From Diphasiastrum complanatum (lineage: Eukaryota; Streptophyta; Lycopodiopsida; Lycopodiales; Lycopodiaceae): DNA of 64,000 nt. Location: NCBI GenBank assembly GCA_029204225.1, contig CM055108.1:15214722-15278721 (forward strand), given 5' to 3'. How positions within the stretch are numbered: the stretch's first letter is position 1; the number at the start of each line of letters is the position of its first letter. This document shows, piece by piece, positions 34,826 to 47,618 of this stretch. A program made the position numbers and the translations under genes. Under the pieces are notes generated by a model. The model did not search any database. It was not told the DNA's origin and saw nothing but the letters and a program-made list of their open reading frames with translations.

Positions 34826-35285
34826 TGGAATAGTCCTAATATGGTAGACCGGCACTCCAGTACTCAAGATTATTGGTCATGCCGAGATTTAATTCCATGT
34901 TGAGGCCTGTTTGTGACTAATTACCTTGAGAAGACCCAGACACTCTAATTGAGACATTTGGAGCATTGCATGTCTGTGTGAGAAATATAGGCAAGAGGAC
35001 TGCATGAAGAGATGAGGCCTATTTATAGTTGACTTGCATGGGGGCTGCATGGTTTCATGCACAGGACTCTACTCTCTATATAATGAGGTCGGAATTCTCC
35101 CATCGACATATTGAGTTTAGGTTACCAGTTTCTCTCTTCTCCTCTTGCTTCACATGGCATGGCTTGGGGGCTAGCAGATCCAGGTTTGATCTAGGATTGG
35201 TTGGGCGGTTTGGCTCCATAGTCTCTCCTATTGTGTTCTCCTATCCTCATCTTAGAGGCAGTCCTTTAGGGTCTTTATAGGTGGC
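34826..35285. other. non-coding stretch
   Basis: Two TATA-like motifs (CCTATTTATAG near 35017, CTCTATATAATG near 35073) occur in sequence preceding gypsy relic I. They could be that element's promoter or LTR, but no repeat partner was found. Confidence 0.35.
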
Positions 35286-35609
35286 ATCTAGAAAGCAATT
35301 ACATGCTAATCCATCAGCACCCAACTAGAAGAAAGGAAAGAGAAGAGTGAGTGGGAATAAATCCAAGTATTTTGACGAATTGGATCAAGCTACGTCTGAG
35401 TTTAGACAAAAGAAAGATTTGTCCCGAAAAAAGACTAGAAAAACTAATGTGTTTTTTCATTGTAGTAAGCCTGGACATGTTATGAAATTCTGCCCAAGAT
35501 GAAAAAAAGGCGCAGCTCAAGTTATGAGATGCCAGGTAAATAAAATCTTAAGCTGGAAATTAATAAGGTAAATTGTGAGTCTGATTGTTCTTTTAGTACT
35601 GCTTCATTT
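35286..35609 (+). pseudogene. gypsy relic I gag end with degraded zinc knuckle
   Basis: The plus strand reads KKDLSRKKTRKTN, then FFHCSKPGHVMKFCPR near 35450-35500. This is a CCHC knuckle whose first cysteine is lost. A stop-containing stretch joins it to the protease frame that begins at 35610. It places the 3' end of gag directly before the protease, as expected for Ty3-gypsy. Confidence 0.65.
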
Positions 35610-36251
35610 TTGCCAAATGAATTATTTCATTTGAAAGGCACTATTAAAGGACATGAAGTTAGTATTTTAGTGGACAATGGATCTACTCATATTTTCATTA
35701 ACTCTAGCCTTGTGCAGAAACTCGGCCTAGAAATTGAAGCCAATAACCATAGATATCGAGTATATCTAGCTTCAAGTGCGGAGTTGGAGACATGGGATCT
35801 TAAAACTTCAAGGCTCCTAGTTTGGATCCAAGATTATAGAGAGTTAAGAGATTTTCATGTTTTAGATTTAGCACGTATGGATATAATTCTAGGATACAAG
35901 TGGTTATTTAATAAGCATCCTGATATAGATTTTGAGAAGCATGTTCTCTATTTTCAGGAGGGTAATGAAATAGTTACATTGTTTGGAGACAAATACGTAC
36001 ATCCATCTGGGATGAATTCATTTGCTAATGTAATGGAAATTTTTGATTCGCAGTATGAAGCTTATTCTTTATTTGCTAAGCCAATTTTGGATTTATCTGA
36101 AATGCATCTAAGTAGTTGTGAACTGTCAAAGATTCTTAACTCAGTAGACTTAGATCAGGAGCAAATTGACAAGAATAAGATACTGTCTGAATTTAAAGAT
36201 GTATTTAAAAAAGAATTACCTCATGGAATACCGCAGATCGGTAGACCATAA
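35610..36251 (+). pseudogene. gypsy relic I protease and RT entry
   Basis: The 213-codon frame starts within the protease: KGHEVSILVDNGSTHIFINS has DNGST in place of the classic DSGST, followed by KLGLEIE, and LDLARMDIILGYKWL takes the place of the usual GMDWL block. It ends with LSEFKDVFKKELPHGIPQ, the typical linker that leads into the RT of chromovirus-like Ty3-gypsy elements. The frame stops at 36251, just before RT motifs continue in another register. Confidence 0.85.
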
Positions 36252-37639
<1,388 letters not shown>

Positions 37640-37800
37640 GTAGCAACTCTTAATGGATCCAACTACCACTTGTGGAAATTTAAGATGAAAACAATGCTAA
37701 TGGTGGGATGTTCTCAAGTATTGAGATCAAGCTCAAAGCAGACGATGCATTTACAGTTCAACTAATCAACATGATCCACTTGTAGAATAATTTTTGCTTG
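37640..37800 (+). pseudogene. copia gag N-terminal relic
   Basis: The plus strand reads LNGSNYHLWKFKMKTMLMVG, the DUF4219/UBN2-type opening of plant copia gag (compare LTSSNYSLWKVRMESLL in A). About 30 codons later KADDAFTVQLINMIHL follows in another register. No LTR or pol was found beside it. Confidence 0.6.
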
Positions 37801-38199
37801 TCCTTTCAAACTGTACTTTGAATGCATGTGCTAGTTATTAAGGTAATAGATCACATTGAAGTTTAGAGCTAGAGATATTATGGCTATCCTAGGCGCCTCA
37901 ATTATCTCTGATCATTCAGATCATCGTTTACATATAGCTTCATATCAACACTAAAAAATTTGCAAAAATTATATAACGTATTGTTTACATAAGTTCCTAC
38001 TTGTCTATAATAGCAGATCAAAATTTATTGTTCACTTTAAACTGCTTGATTGAAACTTTTTCAACACAGGTGTGAAATTACTTTCCTTACCACTTTCTTC
38101 TTAAATTATTAGAGAAAGTTTGAGCTTGAAAGAGGCCTTGTACAAATTGACACGAAGGATGGCAAATTCTGGTAATGTAGAATATAAAGATATATTTTC

Positions 38200-39060
38200 C
38201 TACACGTAGTTCGGCCCACACCATATTCGATAGTTAAACATTCTCCATACAATATGGTCTATGGTTGTTTAGAAAATTGTCTGACTTTTTAACTATAGCT
38301 TTTATTTGAAAACAATTATGGTGCCATTAGAAAGCCCTCAACGATAGCTTTCCACTGACATTCTAAATGGCCTAGTTTTGAGCTACAGTTAGTAAGTTAT
38401 GGGATGTCAAACCGGTTAACTGTGTCTGAAAGTGATATTAGAGCCAACAATTTTTTTTGATGGCCCATAACTTTCGATATCAATTTTAATATAGATGATT
38501 ATGTGAGAAAACCCTCGACAAGAGCTTTCCAATGACACTCTAGATGGTCTAGTTCTGAGCTACAATTAAAATGTTATAGGTAGTAAAAAAATTTGTCAAC
38601 TCTTATATCACTTTCAGGCTTGGTTGATAGGTTTGAGCTGGTCAAACTAATCAACCGAGGTCGAACTAGTCAACCGCACTCTAAAGCAATATTAGTGTCG
38701 ACAAATTTTTTTGAATGCTCATAACTTTATTTGATGATACCATTATTGACAACTAAGCCATGTAGGTTGTCATTAAAAAGCTCTTGTCCAGGACTTTCTA
38801 ATGGCATTATAATCATCTCAATCGGAGCTATGATTTACAAGTTATATTATTTTTTACTTAAAAAAATAGCTTATTTTGTATGTTGATCATAATGCAAAAA
38901 TTACATAATTTTCTAAAAGAAAGAAAATTAATTTGAAGGAGCTATGCTATACATATTTCAAATTTGAGTGTATATATGGGGCCATGAGTAAGAAAATTTT
39001 GAGAAAAAAATAAACATCATCTTTCTAAAAGGCCCTTTTTGGGCTCAATATTCTTTAGTG
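38200..39060 (+). repeat. foldback repeat R2 with three modules
   Basis: Two direct modules (about 38295-38440 and 38460-38620) each contain CATAACTTTC- or TAACTATAG-like sequence, then AGAAAGCCCTC or AAAACCCTCGAC, then AGAGCTTTCCA. A third, inverted module (about 38700-38870) has AGCTCTTGTCCAGGACTTTC and ATCTCAATCGGAGCTATGA. The right end (38920-39050) has the CAAATTTGAGTG and AAGGCCCTTTTTGGGC blocks also seen at the ends of R1 and R3. No protein is encoded. Confidence 0.6.
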
Positions 39061-39252
39061 CTTATTGTTTTTGAAATATTCACTTGCATAATAACCATAC
39101 ATACAACTTACCGTAGTAGCACTAAATCTTTGATTTGTCTCTCTTGCCACAAAAAAATGCGGTGCCTACCTCTTGGATTTAAATCTCTAATTTCCACCAC
39201 CTCTTGACTTGCTTTTGACTATGCCTTTTATAAAAAATGCCTCATCATGTTG

Positions 39253-39340
39253 GTTGATGTTGATGGAGATACTTTCTCTTTATCTTTATATGCTTGATGT
39301 TGGTGGAGATGCTTTCTCTTTATCTTTATATTGGCAATTC
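39253..39340. repeat. short tandem duplication
   Basis: A unit of about 43 bp containing TGGAGAT(A/G)CTTTCTCTTTA is repeated once with few differences. Confidence 0.75.
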
Positions 39341-39726
39341 TGCAAGCTTTTTAAGGAGGGAAACACTACAATAATTGCCAGATGCCAAATGTCATCATCC
39401 ACACACATAAGCCTATGAGCAGAAAAGTCAACACATGAAAAAATAGGTACTTATATTTGAAATTCTTTAATTCCTTTTAATAGTTCATAGCTTATTGCCA
39501 TTAATTTCGCCATAGATGAGTTATACCAAAATAGAACATGTTTGATGACTACAAACAAGTAAACTTGATCATTGACCAAGAGATACAGATAAACATCCCC
39601 TTAACTACTTCAAGACCCAATTGGCGCTGATCTAAAAGATGGAAGAGCTTGCAAGCCACGTTAAACATTTCAATACTTTGAAAACAAATGTTTGATTGGC
39701 TGGAGATTCTTTTTGCCCTTCCATGC

Positions 39727-41787
39727 TTACAGATTGCTATCAAAGGGAAAGGAGGTTGATGGCAGCCAAGCATCTCCAGAGACAAACTTCCCAGCAGTGA
39801 ACTGATTAGCAACAGCTTGGCTGGTAATTTGGCTTGACCATGAGACCCTCTGAGCTGATCCAGATCCTGGGCCAGTGCATTGATACTCTCCATAGAAGAG
39901 AGTTTTGAGAGCAAAGTCTCCAGCCCACTCAAGCCAGCCGGCAGGATTGATCACACTCCCTTCATAGGATTTGAGAAAGACTGTGCGTGAGTATTCCTTC
40001 CATGGCCTGCCCAGATATGTTGGGAAGTTTTGAATCACCTTTCTCAGATTAGAATCTCCATCCACAACGCAACCTTGAAAGACTAGACCTGTGTTCTGGT
40101 TTGGATCGGTTCTCCCTTGTGCAGTGTACGTGTTCTCCTGTTGAGCAAGAGGCACTCGAGCTAAGAGTGTGGAATCTTGGAAAAGAGCTGCAGCATTTCC
40201 GAATATGTAGTCTACTGTGCCGTAGATCATGCACTCTCTGTAGAATTGACGCTGTGAGTGCGTGTACAGAGTATCTTGATAGCCTTCAAAAGAGCATTTG
40301 TAGAAAGCTGCTTGATCTGCACCAACTCTTAGAGCTACTGCTTGATGTTTTGCTGCACCTGCGGTGTTGCGGAATGTAATATCCCGAGCAAGAAACCCGT
40401 TGCCCGTCACAGCTACAAGAACGGTAGAAGACTCAGCTTTTATGAAAAGCTTAACTATAGAACAAAATTTGCTAGATCCAATATGGTAACAAAAAACAGA
40501 ACTTGCATGAGCATAGAAAGAACAAACATAATCGGCAGACAAGTTTAAAGGTTTAAGAAAATCCAATGGCCTGGAAGATTACGAAAATCGATATATCTGG
40601 GCAGTTTAGAGACTAGGAAGATCTTAGAGTGTATGTTTAGTGAGTCGGTTCAATGGCAATGGAAACGGGCTGGTACATCCTTTTGCAGCACCTTCTGCAG
40701 GTCTGTTGATGCTCGGAGAGCTGGCTATTTAAAACGAATCAACAAGCGCCTTACCTACAGTCGCAGAAGTGAATGTGGTTGCTCCATCGTCCACGTTCTT
40801 GTTACCAGATATGATTGTCTGGCCAATCCCATCTCCAACAAACATCAGATTGGTTTTGGATTTGGAAACATCGACGTTTTCGAGGTAGACTCCGCCTCTA
40901 ATGTAGATTGTGTATCTTTTCTTGCTCTTTATTGGGGCTGCATCGACCGCATCTTGAATCTTCGAGTAATGTCCACTCCCGTCCTTTGAAACGATGACGT
41001 CTCCAATAAAAAGAGCAGGATCTTCTAGATGCCTCGCGACATCTGATTTAAGCCATGTCGGAGGAGTGGTATATTTCAAGTTTATTTCTTCTGGTGATGA
41101 GTAGAGTGAGACCACAAATGTCAACGCGATGCTAAGAAGCTTTTCCACATTTTCTCCCTCTAGCTTCAATCTGTCGCTGGAATTCCCAGCAAATGCGTCA
41201 AGCCCATCGATGCATGTAGTATGATAGGTCATCGAAGCGCTCACCCAGGTATGGATGTCCCAAAGAGCTGCATAAGATAGCATCTGATTGAAATCTGATA
41301 GGGCTTCCAGAGCGCTATGGATAAGATCCGATGCGTCTCCAAGAACTTCAACACAGTCACGCAAGGCTGCAACCTCTCTTGTCTCCACCTTCGCACTATT
41401 TGCACGATTCTGAGATCCTGCATGCAGAAGTCCTGAAAGATAATGCAGCTCTTTCACACCCTTTAGAGCAGCTCTCATGGATTTGCCTACCAAACCCACA
41501 TGGCTATCCTTCTTCACCACGCTCTGGATGTCTGAAACAAAGCTTGAGAGAGACGAGATGCAAAATTCAGGGTACCGTGACAACTTACACAGTTCCACAT
41601 ACGATGGAGGTGATACTACATGAACTCCACCCTGATGGAGAACATCGTAGCTGGGATAGATGACTGTAAAACACATCACACATGCTAGAAGAACTATAAC
41701 AGAAGTGGAGGCTATGATGCAGCCTTTTTTGCTTCTGGGCGGTTCATCACTCGATCCAACAAGAAAATAATGTCTGTTAGAACTCAT
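39727..41787 (-). CDS. pectin methylesterase with inhibitor-like pro-domain (type I)
   Basis: Two exons (41787-40755 and 40412-39727) joined by a GT-AG intron (40754-40413, 342 bp, phase 1) give 572 residues. Residues 22-44 form a membrane signal-anchor. The PMEI-like pro-domain spans about 62-222 with cysteines 67, 76, 144 and 192. The catalytic domain starts at SKDGSGHYSKIQDAVDAAP (about 267). Catalytic residues are present: Q368 (KHQAVAL), Q390 and D391 (GYQDTLY), D412 (GTVDYIFGNA) and R480 (LGRPWKEYSR). The enzyme removes methyl esters from homogalacturonan in the cell wall. A dibasic RRLL/RKLL pro-domain cleavage site is not evident; ARHL at 251-254 is the nearest. Length, order and intron position fit type I plant enzymes. 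No disabling change is seen. Confidence 0.95.
40413..40754 (-). other. intron of the pectin methylesterase gene
   Basis: The donor reads TGTAG|GTAAGG and the acceptor CTTGTAG|CTGTGA. Joining them restores the conserved block TSATVAVTGNGFLARDITF, which supports the sites chosen. Confidence 0.9.
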
Positions 41788-41896
41788 TGCTTCTTCCTGG
41801 TTTGATCACTACCATAGAATGCAAGTTACGACTGAGCAGAAAACACACGAGAAGACATAGAATTGCTGCCTTCCAAACTTGTTGGCAGTCGCGCCG

Positions 41897-41915
41897 CTTT
41901 ATAGCTTCCAATAGG
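41897..41915 (-). promoter_or_regulatory. TATA box of the pectin methylesterase gene
   Basis: On the gene strand TATAAAG lies at 41903-41897, about 110 bp upstream of the start codon. CTATTGG (an inverted CCAAT) lies just upstream. Spacing fits a core promoter, but a transcription start was not observed. Confidence 0.5.
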
Positions 41916-42859
41916 ACACATTCTTCTCGTGATCGAAACTCGAAATATACATACGATGTGATTCATAATTTGGTGGTCCAATGTGACTGCAGCTGAGGAA
42001 GAAGAAGGAAGACTAGCAGATCTAGATCTGACACATGCTGCCACCCCCTGACAAACTATTAACGTTGTAGGATTTATCTGCTTTCGTTCCTCTAAATCAA
42101 TATAAGGAAAATTCATTCAATATATCGTGAATCATGACTACTAAGAGAGAAGAGGGGTGATATTAAAATATGTTTTTTCAACCACGTATGCTTTCTTTTT
42201 TGCAAGGATAAGGATTAAGTTTTAAGCATACCTATTATATACAATCCAGGTGTAAAGATGAGGAAAAGTTAAGAAGGCCCACGTGAAGGCCACACATCAA
42301 GCCCCAAACAACCCAACTGAGAACTGCAATGGAGCAATAATTTGAAACTAAACAAGAAGTCCAAAATGACAAATGAGATTCTCTCCATGGTTTGAGTTGG
42401 ATACTTGCACGAACTTAGCCCAATCATGGTGCAACCCTTGAATTCCAAGTGATGCATTGGTGGATGTTTGGAGTCTCCAATTGTATGCTTTGGCTTTGCC
42501 TTACTTTGTGATGTAGATTGTAACATGAAAAACAAGGTTGGTGGGATCTAGAATGTGAACATAGGCAAGTGTAGTATGTCGAAAGATATAGTGAAAATGT
42601 GTATCAAGGTCTATGATTTTAGAAATCATCCGAGTCATGATTATCAAGGTCTATGATTCTGGAAATCATAAGGAAATTAGGCCCTTAAGGTTATACAAGT
42701 TTAGTCAAGTCAAGGTCATTTATTTTAAGGTAGATAGTCTAATCTATAATTATTGTTATCAATTGAATGTCTTTGCAATGTGCAATTCAAGGCTCTAACT
42801 AGTATTAGAGCTGTAATAAGGTCATTTTTTCTGTTTTTTCTATTAGAGCTTGTGTTTTT
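41916..42859. other. intergenic stretch upstream of the pectin methylesterase gene
   Basis: Largely AT-rich. A short duplication occurs near 42605-42670 (ATCAAGGTCTATGATT twice). No gene recognised. Confidence 0.5.
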
Positions 42860-43464
42860 TTTGCTTCCAAAAAGCCGCTTTTCACTTTCTCTTGGTATAA
42901 CTCAAAATGGAATGTTTCTGACCTTCCTCACCTTTGGAAGGCTAGATTTCGCCGAAACCTCAAAGTCAGAACTGGCAAGCTTAGAATCTTCTCTTCTAGA
43001 CTCCTTCAGCTCTCTCTACCTGTCAGGATCAATTATAGAGGGGATGTGTCACATGTCTGCTCTAAATGCAAAATGAGACATTTGTTTTTATTGCACGCTT
43101 TCATGCAAGGTTTAAGAGATTTAGCCCTACAGATCTTTTGTTAAATGATATCACTTTCGTTGATGTTAAAGTTAATATCTACTGGCTAGATAGGAATAGT
43201 AGAGAACTTGGGAATGATGGTTTCATTTAAGAGATTTAGCCCTACAAAATGATATCACTTTCGTTGATGTATCAAGATCAATACTCTTTGGAATATTTGG
43301 CTAGATAGGAATAGTAGAGAACTTGGGAATGATGATTTCATCATCTCCCCTCTACTCCTCTTTAAAGAGGCTAATAAGCTTATGTATCTTTAAGTTTTGC
43401 TATTTCCATGTACTTTGTATAAAGTCTTTAATCTATGGTTAGCTTTCGAGAAGAAAAAAAAAAG
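42860..43464 (+). pseudogene. LINE (L1-type) 3' end with zinc-finger region and A-rich tail
   Basis: The plus strand reads SDLPHLWKARFRRNLKVRTG, then KLRIFSSRLLQLSLPVRINY, then HVCSKCKMRHLFLLHAF. This is the zf-RVT region found after the RT of plant L1-type LINEs (aromatic/leucine pattern, then CxxC and H). Coding-like sequence (VNIYWLDRNSRELGNDGFI) and an A-rich run near 43451-43463 follow, as expected of a 5'-truncated LINE insertion. The RT itself is absent. Identification rests on the motif pattern. Confidence 0.6.
43107..43345 (+). repeat. direct duplication inside the LINE relic
   Basis: A unit of about 120 bp beginning TTTAAGAGATTTAGCCCTAC and ending GAACTTGGGAATGATG is present twice in tandem (about 43107-43228 and 43229-43345). 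A small internal deletion distinguishes the second copy. Confidence 0.85.
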
Positions 43465-44393
43465 GCCATCTTTTATTATTCATGAGAGCCTCCTAGGAGG
43501 CCTAGTGACACTATTAGTAGGGATAAATGACTTCATCTCGAGTAGGATCAAGTAGAAGTTAAGATTGATTTCCATGTTAGAGTTAATGGTCGATTTTGAC
43601 TCTATCAATGAAGGTTTTGCATGATAGCATAGTCAAATTTAGTTAGGTTTTTAGTTTTTCTACAACTAGCCATTTATTTTGTTAACTTTCTTAGGAAAGG
43701 CACATGAAATACTATCATCAATGCTATGTATAAATATGCTTTTGAAGCATGTATTTTGTCCTTCCATTGATTTAGGAAGAATATATTTGGCTCTTGAGAA
43801 ATAAATTTCTTGTAAACATTTGCCACTATCAAAACCAAAATTTCAATTTGTGTCTGTCATAGGGTTCAAATAGTTACATCAGCTAACTAAATGGATGCAA
43901 ATTCTAACATCAAAAATTGGTATTTTTGGCTAATTTATCATCTATATTTGCCAAAAATGTCACAATAATAGAAAAAAACTTGTTGGTGTTTAAAATGGAA
44001 TCATTATTCAAATTTTGCTAAATAATTTTGGACAGCATAACTATGTGCTATTTTGTGATTGAATTTTGGCAATTGTGGATCTCAAAAATGCTTTTTTTGC
44101 TAAAATTATGTGAAATGTTGTTAAAATGTGTGCTATGATAGAAACATAGTGATAGATGTTTGAATGTGTTACAATGTCCATTGAAATAAGAATCTGGTTG
44201 AGACATGTTTGAATGTGCTAGAATGATGCAAACTTACTAATATGTGTGTTATAACAATAGAATTTGTTAGAAACTCTTAAATTTCAAAAAACGTTGTTAC
44301 ATAGATAGGGTTAGGGCAAATTCTATAAGAGTTAAGTTTAGGGTTTTTTAGGGTTTTGGGATTGTTCTATAAGGATATAGTGAGGTGTTGGGG

Positions 44394-44395
<2 letters not shown>
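43465..44395. other. non-coding AT-rich stretch
   Basis: No gene or repeat family recognised. Confidence 0.5.

Positions 44396-44449
<54 letters not shown>
44396..44449. repeat. (GA)n microsatellite
   Basis: About 27 GA units directly follow a run of seven G. Confidence 0.95.
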
Positions 44450-44454
<5 letters not shown>

Positions 44455-45567
44455 CAATTTTAAACTTTTGCATTTTATGTTCACAATAGTAGGTACTGCA
44501 ATCATTGATAATAAAGGACAAAAGCAAGATAATCATTAAAGATTATACCCAAAATATATGTGTTATTCAAACCTGCTTGACTGATTTCGAAAAAATTAAT
44601 ATTGATTACTGTCATTGATTATTGTGAATCGTGCTGTTGATTTATCCATAATACAGTACGGACCAGAAGAAAGTAACCAGCAGGTTCCAAAAGTGTTAGT
44701 CTATTGATCCAAGGTAAATACTAAAACGTGCTTCAACAACAAGAGAAACAAAAACTTGCATGACTTTAAAGTTTAGATAAGAGCCCACGAGTTTAAATCT
44801 TTAAAAGATCTAAAACGGTTCAAATGTCATACTGTATAGTCATCACTTACGAAGTCAAACTCAAAAAGAGGTGCAGACTTGTCACTTACTAGACTCCTAA
44901 AGCAACACGGAAATGATAAATCCCAAGGACTTTTTATTAATGAATTTTATATGAACAACGAGTAGCTGTTAATGGCAGCCTGCCCACTGGGCTTATTATC
45001 AATTTATCACTGATCAGATCAATGAAAGCCTTATCCTTCAGTCGTAGAAATTTAACTTTGAAAGTTCCCCAGCCTGCTTCTACCTACCTGTATGTGTGTG
45101 TGATGCCAGGCTCTAACTAGATGTTCTAAACACAAAATTATGATTGATTACGTGACGCAGACTTTGACAAGGGAACGTAGTGCCGAAAAAGTTAAGCTTG
45201 ATATACGAGGAAAAAATTAAAATTAAACTAAGCTTTGTGTTATTTCTCTTCTGCTTGTTTAGCAACGAATGAAACATCTCTAGATCGAATTGCTGAGTAC
45301 AGATCTCAACTCAAGTCTGGGACACCGCTACCAAATCTCCCCAGGGGCCAGGAATCTTCCGAATCAGGATTATACTGATGTCTAGGTCCTGGAGAGGCTT
45401 TTATGTACCAATGCCCATATGGCGTGACACTCTGTTATTAGTTAACGTCTATTGTTTGATGCACCTGATATGGAAAGTGTGTTTGATTTGCAGCCGGCAT
45501 GCAAAGTGTGTTTTATGTGTAGCTGGCATGGAAAGCGTGGCCTACAGAAGGCTGAGGAAGAATATTG
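44450..45567. other. non-coding stretch
   Basis: No gene or repeat family recognised. Near 45475-45540 a 30-bp phrase (GGCATGGAAAG(T/C)GTG type) occurs three times, diverged. Confidence 0.45.
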
Positions 45568-45801
45568 CATAGACATTTAATGCCAAGTGCAACAAAATGC
45601 CCATCCAATGGTGCACACTACATACTAAGTAAGAGAGCTCCTGCATATTAAGTGAGAGAGTGAATAATATTGCATAGGCATATAGTGCAAAAAAAAAGCT
45701 CATCCTCCAAGGGTACACATTAGGTGAGAGAGTGACACTATTGAGAGAGAGATTGGAGTGGCATTTATGAAAAAAAATGCTTATCCAAGGGTACACATTA
45801 G

Positions 45802-45815
<14 letters not shown>
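45568..45815 (+). repeat. degenerate ~60-bp module, three copies
   Basis: Three copies (about 45568-45650, 45669-45735, 45755-45815) share a GCATAGACATTTA-like start, then ATGC(C/T)(C/T)ATCCAA, then GGTACACATTAGG and a short GAGAGAG end. The GA microsatellite at 45804-45851 grows out of the third copy's end. A diverged copy in reverse orientation occurs near 46722-46775. Confidence 0.65.

Positions 45816-45851
<36 letters not shown>
45804..45851. repeat. (GA)n microsatellite
   Basis: About 24 GA units at the end of the third ~60-bp module. Confidence 0.95.
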
Positions 45852-45855
<4 letters not shown>

Positions 45856-46872
45856 CTTGCAAATAACCTATAGTCCCTTGGAAAAAGACTACCAGATTTT
45901 TAATTCACCTATTAATGTTTTTTGTAGGTTTTCATAAACTACATGTTTAAGCACTTATAGGTTATGAGCTTATCAAATATTATTCTATAGGTTTTAATTT
46001 TCATATAGATTAGTAATAAAAAAATTTCTGGTTTAAGATTTTAGAAATAATCGGTTTAGCTCTAGACTTTGATACATTTTTTCAGTGGCCCATAAGAAAG
46101 TTTTAACAAAGTGTATGCCATTTTACTTCTTGTTAATTACAAGGATCATACAAGTATTTCTTAATCACTATTAATTCCTGCTATATATGAAAATGTACAA
46201 ATTTAACATTATGATATTGATTATTGCATTATCATAATTTTGTGTGTTTTCTTATTGTTGTCGATTTTATAAAATCTTACCTTCCAAATCATGCATCTCA
46301 ATTTTCTTGCTGGCAAAATAATACATATTTACGTTTATAAATCATTTTGTTGACTTAATAAAACTATGTAAACGTAAAGTTTTATATGAATCTACCTACT
46401 TTACTACACACAATTTTCTGCATTTCAAAAAAGTTGTCAATTTTTAAAAGCTAGTTTACTGTAAGTTTTTTCCGAAGTTGGTTTTGGAGAAAGATGCCAA
46501 TTCCATTCATATACTTTGCCGCCTTTTTGGAACAGTGACCCAATATTTGAATGTATTGAAATCCTAATGGAAAAGGATAAATGCCTTATAAAGCTTTGTA
46601 TAAAAATTTGAGATGTGTTGAATTTGTATTTTTTTAGCCTTCTCCTTACGATTCTATAGGCTTTTGGCCCATGAGTTGCTAAAAAGCTTATAGTTTGCAA
46701 AAAGTTTTCCGCAAGCACTCATGGCAATGCTACTCTCTCACATAATGTGCACCTTTGGATGGACATCTTCTTGTACAGGAGGATTATATAAGGAGATTAT
46801 CATGAAGTTCCTTGAATCATGAAAGGATAAGACTTGGGTAATATGTGGCACATGGAGTCATGGGTGGTTGAA
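45852..46872. other. non-coding AT-rich stretch
   Basis: No gene recognised. The only named item is the inverted module copy near 46722-46775. Confidence 0.5.
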
Positions 46873-46895
46873 TGTGTGTGTGTGTGTGTGTTTGC

Positions 46896-46958
<63 letters not shown>

Positions 46959-46970
46959 AGAGAGAGAGGA
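46873..46970. repeat. (TG)n then (GA)n compound microsatellite
   Basis: About 9 TG units (46873-46891) are followed by about 27 GA units (46898-46951), a G run and further GA units. Confidence 0.93.
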
Positions 46971-47618
46971 GAATTGAGGTATTTACCTCACCTCCTCACA
47001 TAAGGGGGGCAAAGGTTGGAAGTTTAGGCATGTAGTTGATCTCTAACTCCCAGCTCAAGCTGGCACCATGAAAATCATCCCTTAGTTCATTACCTTACTT
47101 GGTTGTAAATCTACATTAATATAGTTTTATAATGTCCAAGTTCTAAAAATTATTCAAATATCATTTCCCCCTTGTACCTTGTCCCCTTTATGAATAAGTA
47201 TGTGAAAAAAGTTCGACATGAAACTTTTCTATTCCCATCGTCAATTTTAGAGAGTGGAGCGGCTGGGGTTTAAGGATGTTCATTGGTTCTTCACTACGAG
47301 CTTGTTGTTTTCCTCCTTCATCTTGCTTGGGAATCACACTATTTTTTGAGATTCCCCTTTTGTTTTGGGGAATGGTGCTTCTTATAACTGATGTGCATTG
47401 TTCGTTTTACCACGCTTTAGGGAAGGAAAGGCCTTTGAGCCAAAGCCAGGTGTGGACACCCAGATTCGAGAAGGAAAATAGGCTCTGTTGAAAGAGAGTG
47501 TTGAAAAACACGATCTCTAGAAGAGCAGGGAAGAGCCAAAATGGAGAGTGATTTGAAACTAAGACCCCCAAGAACTAAGAACCTGCAAGAGCAAAAAAAT
47601 GGCCAAAAGCAGCCCACC
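46971..47618. other. non-coding stretch
   Basis: No gene or repeat family recognised. Confidence 0.5.

Noticed and set aside
45542-45862. 106-codon minus-strand frame with Leu-Ser repeat
   Set aside because: It is a translation of the GA microsatellite and the degenerate module, with no protein family features.
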